DNA of 64,000 nt from Fasciola hepatica (taxonomy: Eukaryota > Platyhelminthes > Trematoda > Plagiorchiida > Fasciolidae), in assembly GCA_948099385.1 (NCBI GenBank), contig CANUEZ040000020.1, positions 2,108,001-2,172,000 on the forward strand. Reading direction: 5' to 3'. Shown here piece by piece: positions 20,628-30,308 of this stretch. The notes under the pieces were generated by a model. That model saw only the letters and a program-made list of their open reading frames with translations, did not search any database and was not told the origin of the DNA. Both the position numbers and the translations under genes were made by a program. Each line of letters begins with the position of its first letter. The first letter of the stretch is position 1.

Positions 20628-21332
20628 ATCAGGCTTCCCCTAACGGGTAGAGCATATAACGCCGCTGTTCGCTCGGTGCTACTTTATGGACGCGAAACCT
20701 GGCCGGTTAGAGAAGAGGATGTGCGCCGACTGACCGTATTCGACCACCGTTGTCTAAGGACAGTCACACGAGAATGGTGGCAGCATCACGTCAGTTTTGA
20801 CGAAGTGCGGAGGAGAGTATTCGGGGTGGACTGGTCATCACTCAGGGTAATTGTTTCTGTTTGTCGGCTACGGTGGTTAGGTCATGTCTTGCGGATGCTC
20901 GCTCAGCGTTTACCTCGCCGCACCTTATTCGCGCTCACTGGACAGGATTGAAAACGGCAGCCTGGTAGACAACCGATGACCTGGAGGAGAAGTTTAAAAA
21001 GCTGACTTCCCGTTTAGCCGCAATGGGGCCCTGTCGCCTACCAGGTTGGAGCAAGAATGACACCGAAAACCGTTGGCTTGATACGCGGGCGGATATGGCC
21101 CGAAACCGGAGTCAGTGGCGTCAATGGTGTATGGAATGCCGTGGTGGCTCCCCATCCTTCCCCTTTCATATATGAAAACCACAAACAATACGAACAACAA
21201 AAAATCGAAATACCTTGTGTGGAAATACTTGTAAAACAAAAAATCTTTCGAACATTTCTGTCCTTTTTCTTTCCGTACATTGTTTTCTTACTATCCCATG
21301 TTCTCTTTGGCCTGTTGTCTGTACCAGATCCG
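20628..21332 (+). mobile_element. 5'-truncated LINE nested in gypsy integrase
   Basis: Starts within the RT tail (GRAYNAAVRSVLLYG, then ETWPVREEDVRRLTVFDHR, CLRTVTREWWQHHVSFDEV, RLRWLGHVLRMLAQRLPR) and runs through the 3' end, where shared 3' sequence (TTTCATATATGAAA near 21165) also marks the LINE at 48.7-49.5 kb. It ends in a (TA)n tract. Most similar in this window to the 49-kb copy, which has nearly the same residues. Confidence 0.85.
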
Positions 21333-21395
<63 letters not shown>

Positions 21396-21408
21396 TATAT
21401 ATATATAC
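21333..21408. repeat. (TA)n tract at LINE 3' end
   Basis: About 75 bp of TA repeat with one GA interruption, at the junction between the nested LINE and resumed gypsy sequence. It may be the LINE's microsatellite tail. Confidence 0.9.
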
Positions 21409-21419
21409 TACTTACAGCC

Positions 21420-22085
21420 CACGCGCTAATGATCAGATCGAAGGTGATCTATCGCGGTGACGCTCGAATCTCCAAGGTTGGACGTATGTCGTTGGGAGGA
21501 AGTTTTTCTTGACGTCCTATATCCGGTCAGATCTCTGCTATCAACAACAACCAATGAAACACCACACAAGCGAATGTTCCACCGCAACAGGAGAGTTTTA
21601 TCGGGAATACCCCTGCTGAGCTGACTGGTGAATTCTGACCGTGTCCTTCGACGAAACCACCGATTGTCGAAGTACGATCCGCTTGTCGATGAAGTTTGGC
21701 TTCTGGGCTGCAATCCGAGCTATGCACGGGTGATACTCCCTGGGGGCCAGGAGGAAACTGTTTCCGTACGACCTTTGGCCCATATCCTAACGAAAAAAGG
21801 CAAGAGTTCCGTATTGTGCCGCAATCGGAAACGAAACGATGTGCACACTCAACAGAGATGCAAACTCCGGAGCACTGCGACTCCCCTGAACCCACCCTTG
21901 CATAGTGGCAGACAATTATCTTCGCTGTCATCCGGCTTTCTACCACTCCTGACTCATTGGGACCTTAAATGGTTCTCCACTTCAATTCTTAGGGTCTGGT
22001 GGCCGGTTTTCCTTAGTAGCGCAGTGGGCCTTTGTGGCCATGGGTTGTGCCCCCTCCCACTGCACCCATACGCAGGCGTGTAACA
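21420..22085 (+). pseudogene. Ty3/gypsy integrase C-terminal region
   Basis: The frame 21628-22083 begins with a VLRRNHRLSKYDPLVDEVWL block, continues GCNPSYARVILPGG and QEETVSVRPLA, typical of the region after the integrase core in trematode Ty3/gypsy polyproteins. This shows the gypsy element continues on the far side of the nested LINE. The remaining 90 residues have no recognised features. Confidence 0.65.
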
Positions 22086-22479
22086 AATAATTAATGAAAA
22101 AAAATAACGAGGAAGCGGCGGAAAACTAGATCAGAAGAGATACCGAATAAGAATATGAGGAAAACCAATCTGGTACGCTGCATACATTGCTGAAGCAACA
22201 ACAAAGAGTTCGTCCGTACTCTTTGCGCAGCAGAGAAGTTTAACGTGCCATTTTTACGTTCACCAAACTGACACTCACGCACTAAGTCACACACTCTAGT
22301 GAATCACTATCATGTTTCCCACACTGTTGTGTACATTCATTCACTAGATTGCAGACACCCATGTGAACAATCCGAACTGCTCTGCTCAAGTTTTGCGAGT
22401 GTGGAAGAATGTTATAGACTCTAAAACGCCCAAATTTCACCGTTTGATGTTCCGAGAACTTCTTTTATAAACATTAGCA

Positions 22480-22620
22480 CGCTATTTATTTTCGCTGTTT
22501 GTACAGTTAATTAATCGAATAAAGCCTACAAAACAGCCCCATGTTTTGCTTTCGTCTGTTGACTGGTATTTAAGCCAGGGGACAATGTCCATATGTTGTC
22601 GGAGTGAATCCTCTGGGTAT
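22480..22620 (+). mobile_element. LTR-like end downstream of gypsy pol
   Basis: Contains TTAATTAATCG, AATAAA and GCCTACAAAACAG followed by a GTCTGTTGACTGGTATTTAA-like stretch, resembling an R-U5 region with a polyadenylation signal. Its position about 400 bp downstream of pol and its related copies at 3090-3160 and 13675-13745 support a 3' LTR. Exact ends not determined. Confidence 0.45.
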
Positions 22621-23724
22621 TTGTTTTCTCGTAGTGCCTTGCAGATAGTTTCTTTTGCTTCTGAGAGTTAGTTTTCAGAGCTTGCCTCACGCGCTCTGTA
22701 GATAAGACATTCTACTGAATTTTGTTTCTGTTATATGAGTACGAAACTTTTGAAGCGAGTATACTGTCCCTGCCAGGTTAGTTTGTGGTAGATATTCCAC
22801 TCGTTCGAACCATCCGAGCAACTTTTTCAGAACTTATAGGAAAGGTAGTGATTCGTTTTCTAGTTCTGTTGTGAATTTTGGATTCGGAGGCTAATCAATG
22901 ACTTAATTCTACAAAATCCTGCACATATACTGTATTTCCTGATATGTAGTGAGTATTTGCCTCCGATTTAGCGTTGAATTACAAAGCAAGCCTTTGTCTA
23001 GATAACTCTCGTATATTTTACTCAGATTACCAAAGTTGCAAAGCACACCTGTGTCGAACAGAATTGTCGCCATGGTTTTTTCTTTATAAGCACCGACAGA
23101 TGAGGTGAAAATCCAACTTAATATTCGAGGTAAAGTTTCATGATAATTTTTCTATTCCATACTTTCGTATGAACACAGTACAATGGCTATGCCCAGTGAA
23201 CGGAAATGTCCACTAATTTACCTGAGACAACCAGTAACTAAGACCCTGAGACATTGAGTAGAGAATCACTTGAGGTTCCAATATGTCAGGCGTGGTAATG
23301 AACTGGGTAACAGTGTATTGCTGTCTGCCATTTACGAAGCAAGTTCACTTCCGGAACGTATGATGCTAAACGTTGGTCTTACTTTTCCTTTAGGTAATCA
23401 CCATGCAAAAATAGGAAGTACTCACGGCTTGTTCTATCGAGTGCAAAGTACAAAAACCGGTTATTTTCAAACTGTAAGCCAGTGAGACGGTATGGCTATT
23501 TGGTTTTTTCGGAGCATATCCAGCAAAAAAACAGCATAAATTGAGCAGCCAGAAAACAACATACAGGTTATATTATTTGTTTTGTTATCACTTTATGCGT
23601 AATGAGTTGAGATAACTACACCACGAGAAGTTATACCCGTGATCTTCAAATCCACAATCTCTGATGTCATTGAAACACCCGATTCTTTTGTGCTGTTATT
23701 ACTTACACACCGTCTTGATTTCAG
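22620..23724 (+). other. 3' part of methyltransferase intron 1
   Basis: No recognisable gene. 23215-23490 resembles 35275-35470 (shared GTCAGG/TTCAGG-CGTGGTAA, ACAGTGTATTGCTGTCT-like strings) and partly 33755-33830, so it is an unclassified dispersed repeat. The intron ends in a good polypyrimidine tract and acceptor (TTGATTTCAG at 23715-23724). Confidence 0.5.
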
Positions 23725-23931
23725 TTACTGACCCTACTCAAACACCCGGAATTAAAAATCAACGATGGCCATGGTGTGGAACTGAACCGTCCTCTAGTTT
23801 GGTATTCGAAATGGAGGTCTTTTCGTTCACTGGGTCAATCTCACAAGAACATCACCTTCGCTTGCCAGGATATGTGGAAAACCGATCTGTCAAAATTTAA
23901 TACTGTTATTGTGTTTGGGGTAGATTCAATG
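23725..23931 (+). CDS. ATPSCKMT: FAM173/ATPSCKMT-type lysine methyltransferase, exon 2
   Basis: A 207-bp phase-0 exon (69 codons) between acceptor TTTCAG and donor ATG|GTAGGT. It carries GVELNRPLVWYSKWRSFR, matching the family's GYELNPWLVWYSR motif whose Glu contacts the cofactor, then ITFACQDMWKTDLSKF and NTVIVFGVDSM, matching the DLWK...VVIFGVPQM region. Upstream of GVELN it has an insertion (about 15 residues, LLTLLKHPELKINDG) relative to vertebrate relatives. Joins in frame with exons 1 and 3. Confidence 0.88.
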
Positions 23932-24532
23932 GTAGGTCTTGGGTGTATCCACTGCAAATGCAAATTTTCGCGATAGTTTCATTTGTTGTCTGTCAGAGCA
24001 AAATGAAGCCAATAAACACTAAGAGATAGTATGAGGAATACAAGCTAACTTCACGAAACACGTCGACTCGGTATGAAAACATGTGCAGACATACCCAGCA
24101 TTTTACATACTTGTATGTATATTGAACGTATGTTTTCTCTCAGTCCGAGTTCATAAGGATGATTTATTCACCGCGCTGAATAGTTCGATTGCAAATACTT
24201 CATCAATAGTCGAGGTAACATCAACAGCGAAAGGTAGTGCGTATCCGAACGTGTGTTTATACAGTCCACGAATCGCCTGGTCGGTGATGTGTCAGTATAG
24301 ATGGAGAGATGAAATTGGGGGTGGTAAATCTAGTTGCTTTACTCATCTTTGCCTTACTAAAAAGTGCCCACAGACTGATGCGGATGCTAAAGATTTGGCG
24401 TTTTCTACAATTCGAAGTGTTTCTCTTCTAATGGCCTCTAGTACCGCATCGTAGGTTATAAAATGCCTCACTATACTTTTTACATTTTACTCTAAAGTTT
24501 ATGTTGGTTCATCATTCTCTTACGCATTTCAG

Positions 24533-24673
24533 ATGGACAAGTTGGAACGCAAATTGAAGGAAGAAGTAAAAGTCGGATCTTTCGTAGTGACATGTCGTTT
24601 TCCACTACCCACTACACTACCTGAAGAAACCGTTAATACGGGCCCAGACTCCGTTTATTTCTACCATTTCTAA
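24533..24673 (+). CDS. ATPSCKMT: FAM173/ATPSCKMT-type lysine methyltransferase, exon 3
   Basis: After acceptor GCATTTCAG, 46 codons and a TAA stop at 24671-24673. Starts MDKLERKLKEEVKVG and continues VVTCRFPLPTTLP, matching the family C-terminus (LEKKLERE...VVACRFPFP). The total protein is 192 residues, somewhat shorter than the roughly 230-residue vertebrate homologue. Intron 2 is 601 bp (23932-24532). Confidence 0.85.
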   Translation: MDKLERKLKEEVKVGSFVVTCRFPLPTTLPEETVNTGPDSVYFYHF

Positions 24674-24704
24674 CTGGTTTATTTTGTATCATATTAGCAC
24701 GCCA

Positions 24705-24710
24705 AATAAA
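24705..24710 (+). promoter_or_regulatory. Polyadenylation signal AATAAA
   Basis: The canonical hexamer lies 32 bp after the methyltransferase stop codon, within an AT-rich stretch followed by a T-rich run. A good candidate for this gene's 3' end. Confidence 0.6.
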
Positions 24711-24928
24711 AATATACTTTTTCTGCCGTAGTTATCATTGGGAAATGAAGATGGTCAGGTGACCATTTTTCATAAATGAATGACGTTAATTACCATCAAT
24801 AGGCAGTTGCACGTATTTGGCTAACGGAAACCATATTTCCTCTGTAGATTAGCGCATCTTTAGCTGAAAATGCTGTCGCACCGCTACATAAGAAATCACT
24901 AAAATTCGTTCTACCCTCTTTCTCAGCA

Positions 24929-25010
24929 AGCTTTGGCCAAAACCCGCAGTTGTTTAGTTGCGACCCACAATCCATTTGCCACGACCCACAGCCTTTAGCC
25001 ATGCCGCTGC
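24929..25010 (-). repeat. 21-bp-period array, locus 1
   Basis: On the minus strand, the hexamers TGTGGG, TGTGGG and TGCGGG are spaced exactly 21 bp apart, with TCGTGGCAAA/TCGCAACTAA between them. Related arrays sit at 28016-28140, 46170-46240 and 55828-55895. The phase is unknown, but 21 bp would encode a seven-residue repeat in any frame. Confidence 0.7.
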
Positions 25011-26005
25011 ACACTAGCCGGATCGAAAGTAACGGAATATTATCAGTTCAGTCCACTCAACCACTGACTTCGCATTTCTGTGCTCTGGTCTCGGTTTCTA
25101 CCTTCCAGCATCGTCGAGTCAAGAGCAGAAAAAATTGAAGCATAAGGTGATACAGGGCCAAAAGCAAAGTGAGGAGCGGAAATCACGAAGGCTAGGAAAA
25201 AGTTCGAATGCAGCTACGCCACTTGTCGCGACAACTAGCCATATCTTACTGTCTCTAGCCAGTTGGTAGGTGGACCACGTGGATCCCAAGCCGGAAGTCT
25301 GACACGCCCTACTTAGCCAAGTCCACTGGTCAACGTTTTCATACCTTCTTGCCATGTCGAATTGGTCGCCTCGATCTACCTGTGACACTGATCGTGTTAT
25401 TCCGTCCTACCTTCCAACCATCGTCTATCTCGGAGAACAGGGTACGCCGAGGAGGTCTATTGATAGGCATGTGTAATGCATGTCCCAGCCACCTTAATCT
25501 GTTAGTTTTATCTCTCAAGGTCGACACACTGCCGTGTGTACGCTGCAGTGTACACTCGACCCTTGACAAACAACCGGATGTCACGTCGTCGCCACAAATG
25601 ACCAAGGTTTGTAAAAGACAAAAAGGCTTTCTGTACACGCGATGACATTTCATCCCATATCTGTCCACCTGATGAGATGTAAGTGCCCAGTTAACAAAAC
25701 TTATCTACTTCAGTTAGAACTTCCTATGTGAAGACAAGGTTTGGTGTAGCGCCAACCCAGTGCTGCAATAGCACTCCACACTTTGGAGGTCCAAAACGCA
25801 TCCCGAACATTGCTACACTGTTGTTTAGGCTACCTAAGGAAGCTTGCAACCTATCACTCCGATGAACAATATCGTCTGCGTATTCCTAGTTAAACAGTTT
25901 ACTGCCTGAGAAAAGATCGATGTCACTATTTTTACACGAGGATAGTGCCATCTGAAGAATCAATTCAATTACAAAATTGAAGAGGAAGAGCGAAAGAGTG
26001 CAACC

Positions 26006-26383
26006 CTAACGAACACCACTTTTCGTAGTGAACTCGGATGAGAGATCGTCGTAAGCACGAACTCTGCTTCGGCTGTTTGCATACAGGTGTTTGAAAAGGG
26101 AAATAAATTTCTCTGGCACGCCATTCAATGAGAGGCAGCGCAGGAGATCTGTGCGGCCGACCGAATCGTAAGCCAGTTTCAGATCAAGAAAGACAGAGAT
26201 TGTGGGCCTACGGAAGATGAGTCTGTGCCCTAAGGTTTGTCGAAGAGTAATGATGTGGTCCATACAACCTCGACTGGGTCTGGAACCGGCCTGATTCTCA
26301 CGCGTGCACATTTCATGGTCAGTGGATAATCCGTGGAGAATAATCCCGGTGAGGATTTTGAATGCGATATTTAGCATGCTCAT
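26006..26383 (-). pseudogene. LINE reverse transcriptase palm fragment
   Basis: 125-codon frame with the RT blocks AFKILTGIILHGLS, ENQAGSRPSRGCMDHIITL, SVFLDLKLAYDSVGRTDLL (FLD-AFD-type catalytic region with the first Asp present), CLSLNGVPEKFISLFKHLY and, at the end, TKSGVR (GVRQG motif). The YADD block downstream is not present in frame. Confidence 0.8.
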
Positions 26384-26685
26384 TTGTCTGTGGTTCTCAC
26401 TAGAGGATCTGCCACCATTCCCTGGGAATCTGCTGACCGTCCCAGATTACCCGGAGGAGTTTTGTTAACTCCGAATCCAAAGCTTCGCCTCCATCCTTGA
26501 AAAAAGATGGAGACAACCCATGGAGTCTAGCGGCTTTGTAATTTTTCAGGTAGCCTATCTCCCATAAAACCATTTCTGTTAGTGGAGTGGTATCTAATTG
26601 CGTGGTTTCCCTTGCGGTTATGTACGGAAGGTTCAATGTAGTGGCGGAACAGCCGGACGTTTCCCTTTAGATCCCGCTCAACGAT

Positions 26686-27198
26686 CTAGACGACGTCCCT
26701 GAGAATGAATCGGTGAGCCGTCGGATTCCTTGAATTACTTACACCGGGCTTCCGTAGACCGGTACTTCTGATCACGCGGCAAAGGTTGGGAGTATTTCCA
26801 ATAGACGCAGCCTTCTTTATTCCACATTTCGCAATCCACAACTGGTCAAGCTCATTTCTCAAGCTCCCAGTCAATTGGCGTCTAAGGGATTTACGTTCTT
26901 CATTGAATGTGGCATCCGCAGGGACGGATCTGCGAGCATCTAGCAGAGCAACTGGTGTCAAAGATATCCATCGCTTGTGAGCCCTACTTGAACCAGAGTC
27001 TTGTATGGCATTGGAAGCTGCATACAAGGCATCCTTGATCTGGTACCAGCATTCGTCTGGGTCTTGCACATTCGGTTGTCCAAATAGAGAACTCTGCCTA
27101 AAAATTATATCGTCAGTTATCTTCTTGAGGTAGCTGCGCAGGACTAGTGACTTTAGCTCGGGTGCAACCAAGGGCGAGGCGTAAACAGAAGCGAGCAC
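26686..27198 (-). pseudogene. LINE linker region
   Basis: 170-codon frame between endonuclease and RT. It includes ARRSVPADATFNEERKSLRR and LWIAKCGIKKAASIGNTPNL, equivalent to the DARRSIPAG...WW..A.E blocks of the other copies, and GVSNSRN (the GVSETV block before RT). Confidence 0.7.
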
Positions 27199-27249
27199 GT
27201 GCCGTAGTGTGATCTGAGTCCATAGGCGTAGACCAAAATGAACAACAAT

Positions 27250-28010
27250 TTTCAGCGATGGTAATCGTGTGAAATGTTGGCAAACACCTCGGAAGTAAGA
27301 TCAAAACATGCCGTGCTATTGTAACTACGGATCGGGGAACAGCTTTCTCGTATCGATCCCACAAGACGAAGTTCAACAATGAGTTTGTCGGCCGTTTGTG
27401 TGATGTGGTGGAGGGAAACCTAACAAACATGCTGAGGCAGTTGAAGGAGAAGATGGAAAACGACTTCACAAGCAGAACAGCCAGCAAGTTATCCACTAAT
27501 CGATCTGGGTGGTAATCACTATTCGGTAAGGAAGCTGACTACAGCTAGTGGGACGAAACTCAAATGCAGTCAAGTCTAAATGAGCAGAATATGCCGATTG
27601 ACCGCAACGATCAGATATTGCAACTATGAGGTTATATATTGGTAAATTAGCTACAACAAATGGTGTTGTCATAGCTGTGGGCGCCGTCCAAAGTACATCG
27701 GTAAATAAAGGACCTAAGTTGAGCATATTAATGTGTTCATCTGTCAGCGGTATCTTGAAACGTGAATGTCATACAAAGATTACGTGACATATTTTCAATG
27801 TTTTTTCTTTCATGCTGCTCAGCGTCTTTTGCTGCTGAGAAACCCGACGTTCCATTATCATTTATTTTTGATATTGCTCCCGTTCATCGGAGAACAGTGG
27901 ACGTGATCGTCACATTTCCTTATTTGTTCAGCCAGCTTTGCAACACCGATCTCTAAAAAGAACTGTTCCAACATATCTTGGCGTCGTAATATTCCGATAC
28001 TTTTGATTTT
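27250..28010. other. No recognised gene
   Basis: Possible further decayed LINE endonuclease on the minus strand up to about 27500 (SFWSTPMDSDH block at its edge), otherwise nothing identifiable. A plus-strand frame at 27762-27956 is hydrophobic at its start but matches no family I know. Confidence 0.4.
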
Positions 28011-28015
28011 ACTGG

Positions 28016-28140
28016 CTTGCAGCGACATAGCTAAAGGCTGTGCATCAGTGTCAAAGGACCGTGGGTCGTAGCTAAGGAATGATGGATCGTGACCGAATAA
28101 TTGTGGATCGCTGCTAATCAGCTGCGGATTCGGCTAAAGC
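28016..28140 (+). repeat. 21-bp-period array, locus 2
   Basis: Five successive units with a 21-bp step: CTGTGCA, CGTGGG, GATGGA, TGTGGA and TGCGGA are followed each time by TC-type spacers such as TCGTAGCTAA and TCGCTGCTAA. The same consensus (on the opposite strand) is at 24929-25010. Confidence 0.7.
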
Positions 28141-28430
28141 TCGTCGGAAAAAGGCATAGTAACCATCACAAATGCCATCACTGGTAGCTAAAATCGTCAC
28201 TTTGTGGCACCATACTAATATCACAGCTAAGAGACATTTCTGCGAGATAAGCGAGTACCCCGTGTTCATTGTCACCGATTTTTCAATGACTTCCCGTTTT
28301 GTTAGTCCCTTCCAGGCTTACTCGGAATGAAATTACAATCGTCCAACGCTTGATGATTTTTTTTCCGTTTACAAATACAATGAAGCATCACTTCCCGAAA
28401 ATATTTGAAAATCCACAAGTAATATATGTC

Positions 28431-28793
28431 CTACTTGCGTTTCGGAACGAATGGTGTCGTGCGCCAGCGGTGTATATAATAAATCCAAAGAATGATGAGC
28501 CCCAGGTGAATCAAAACGGCATAAATCCAAAGGGTCATGAACAATAGATCCTGAGATTTTGGCCAGTTCACAGCTTGTAAGTCTCCTGTTCGCAGAGCTT
28601 GTGGCAAGTTTAGGTGCGGAGCGCTTTCCTGGCCCCTTGAACTGTAGTCGTCCAAGGCATCCAGACTGACTAGGACTTCTCCCAGTTGTTCTTCATTGAT
28701 CGAAGGTTGTATTCGCTTCCCTGCAATATCACACAGCTCTGCAGCTTTGCGTAGCCTCTCGCGTTTCAAATGGGTAATACCGGTATAAGACAT
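28431..28793 (-). CDS. Small single-pass membrane protein, uncharacterised
   Basis: ATG at 28793-28791 opens 120 codons to TAG at 28431-28433. The N-terminal 85 residues are charged and helical (KRERLRKAAELCDIAGK, then EEQLGEVLVSLDALDDY). Residues about 86-108 form one strong membrane helix (LLFMTLWIYAVLIHLGLIIL), followed by a short basic tail (YYIHRWRTTPFVPKRK). An AG acceptor preceded by a pyrimidine tract (CTTCTTTTGTCAG) lies 10 bp upstream of the ATG, so this is either the last exon of a longer gene or a trans-spliced leader acceptor. I do not recognise the family. Composition and lack of stops suggest a real gene. Confidence 0.6.
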   Translation of the reverse strand: MSYTGITHLKRERLRKAAELCDIAGKRIQPSINEEQLGEVLVSLDALDDYSSRGQESAPHLNLPQALRTGDLQAVNWPKSQDLLFMTLWIYAVLIHLGLIILWIYYIHRWRTTPFVPKRK

Positions 28794-29011
28794 GGAGCTT
28801 CCCTGACAAAAGAAGATTAATAAATGGGTGTTTTTGTGCTGTATTTTGAATATAGCACGAAGCTCATCAAAAAACGTCCACGAAAGGAAAATAAAGAACC
28901 GACTGGGATAGGCCACTGATTGTAAACCACATTTTCCAATCACAGGACAAATAACGTATCACAGGCACTACCAGCTAATAAGGTACTGAGAAGTCATCAG
29001 TGCACTATATT

Positions 29012-29015
<4 letters not shown>

Positions 29016-29072
<57 letters not shown>
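29016..29072. repeat. (TA)n tract upstream of Penelope-like element
   Basis: About 56 bp of TA repeat immediately 5' of the Penelope-like reverse transcriptase; a second tract is at its 3' end. Confidence 0.95.
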
Positions 29073-29075
<3 letters not shown>

Positions 29076-29101
29076 AATATAAACAAATACGAGGCACACC
29101 G

Positions 29102-29581
29102 ATGGGGTTGCCGCTTTCAGGCCTGCTAGCAGATGCAGTCATGAAGCAATTCGAAGCCAAAGTATTCGAAACAATCAGATCTCGTTTGTGCATCAGATAC
29201 GTTGATGACACATTTGTGATACTAAAAACGTCTGAACTAGGTCGATTTTATCAACATCTGAACACGCTCGTAAAAGGAATAAAATTCACAGAGGAAGAAG
29301 AATGCGACGCAAAACTGCCGTTTCTAGACATTCTGATCACGAGGCAAACAAACGGAAATCTAGAAACAACTGTCTATCGGAAACCAACGACAACTGACCG
29401 CATACTGAACTTCAAAAGCAACCACCCAACATGTCACTTGAAGAGCTGTGTGCGCACCCTATTCCACCGGGCCGACACACACTGCAGCACACCCGAACTC
29501 CGAAAAAAGGAACTGATCAGGCTTTTCAAGTTGTTCATGGTAAACGGTTACCCAAAAAGCTTCGTAAACTCTTCCATCTGA
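29102..29581 (+). pseudogene. Penelope-like reverse transcriptase, palm and thumb
   Basis: 159 codons with the RT core: AxGLPLSG motif at the start, catalytic YVDDTF, FTEEEECDAKLPFLDIL and the Penelope-typical VYRKPTTTDRIL block. The stop TGA terminates the frame 50 bp before the linker to the GIY-YIG domain. The first catalytic Asp lies upstream and is absent. Confidence 0.85.
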
Positions 29582-29626
29582 AATAACAAAAAAAGCCAAA
29601 AGAAAAGTAGCCCAGAAAGCATAGTC

Positions 29627-30160
29627 GTGCTACCATACATACGAGGAGCATCAGAGGCAGTAGATCGTATGCTAAAATCGTTGGGCATCAAAGTTATCCA
29701 CAAACCCGTCAGCACCCTGCGGACCGCCCTATTCAACGGAAAAGACCGTGTGGACAAGCACGATCAATCAGGAGTGGTCTACGCTGTCCCATGCCTAGGA
29801 TGTGATAAGGAATACATAGGTGGGACAGGTTAACAACTACGTACTCGCCTACACGAACACAAACTAGCATTACGACGCGCCGACCCACACTCACAGATTT
29901 TTAACCACTGCGCAGAGACAGGTCACGAGGTCAAAATCGATAGCGCAAGGGTAGTCGTCCGAGCAAAGAAGAAGGGGGAGCGCCTGATCCTCGAAGCCCT
30001 CCATTCGATCAACTCGTTCAACCGACACGTCGAGGTTGATAAGCATTACGTCACCCTGGAAAAACCGATGGCAAAAAATCGAGAAACGGACAGACGAGCA
30101 ACACACCAAAAACGTGCGGAACCGGCCGTCCCATCCACACACTCATTCACTCACGTTTGA
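29627..30160 (+). pseudogene. Penelope-like GIY-YIG endonuclease domain
   Basis: Same frame as the RT. The linker (ESIVVLPYIRGASEAVDRML) leads to the nuclease VYAVPC...CDKEYIGGTG. A TAA at 29831-29833 falls just after the YIG motif, in place of the codon before QLRTRLHEH. Downstream LRTRLHEH (with catalytic Arg), HCAETGHE and the late Glu-containing KKKGERLILEALHSI block are intact. Confidence 0.85.
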
Positions 30161-30229
30161 CAACGAGTCCTAGTTTGGATCGAAACGTCACAATAAACAT
30201 TTTACGACTCAGCGTACGCCTTGACTTCC

Positions 30230-30307
<78 letters not shown>
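30230..30307. repeat. (TA)n tract between Penelope-like and Helitron sequence
   Basis: About 77 bp of TA repeat. Together with 29016-29072 it brackets the Penelope-like copy, suggesting insertion within a pre-existing TA tract or a TA tail. Confidence 0.95.

Positions 30308-30308
<1 letters not shown>

Larger units (their letters stand above)
18195..22085 (+). mobile_element. Decayed Ty3/gypsy retrotransposon with nested LINE
   Basis: In order: gag zinc knuckle (about 18445-18495), aspartic protease (18580-18690), reverse transcriptase (18980-19500), RNase H (19740-20070), integrase zinc domain and start of core (20160-20625), then a LINE insertion (20628-21408), then the integrase C-terminal chromodomain-side region (about 21640-21790, KYDPLVDEVWLLGCNPSYAR block). 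Domain order PR-RT-RH-INT places it in Ty3/gypsy. Many frameshifts and stops and altered catalytic residues make it dead. No 5' LTR was recognised. Confidence 0.8.
25070..27250 (-). mobile_element. Minus-strand LINE with internal deletion
   Basis: Reading 5' to 3' on the minus strand: endonuclease end (MDSDHTTARARFCLR near 27220-27180), linker (27190-26690, with a WYQIKDALYAASNAIQDSG block), RT fingers (26636-26400, ETTQLDTTPLTEMVL...KNYKAARLHGL), RT palm (26383-26006, ENQAGSRPSRGCMDHIITL, then ISVFLDLKLAYDSVGRTDLL), then the tail (25820-25240) and 3' motif near 25100. The 25480-25825 part is the same segment as the second inverted repeat. Stops and frame breaks throughout. Confidence 0.75.
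29073..30229 (+). mobile_element. Penelope-like element, 3' portion (RT plus GIY-YIG)
   Basis: One continuous reading frame from 29102 to the TGA at 30158-30160 is broken only by in-frame stops at 29579-29581 and 29831-29833, with no frameshift, so the copy is comparatively young. It encodes the end of the RT palm (MGLPLSGLLAD, IRYVDDTFVIL with YVDD at 29198-29209), the thumb (KLPFLDILITRQ, TVYRKPTTTDRIL) and a GIY-YIG endonuclease (VVYAVPCLGCDKEYIGGTG, then after the stop LRTRLHEHKLALRR and NHCAETGHE). The 5' half is missing. The 3' flank has a CGAAACGTC motif. Confidence 0.88.

Noticed and set aside
21057..21512. 151-codon plus-strand frame
   Set aside because: Covers LINE 3' untranslated sequence and a (TA)n tract.
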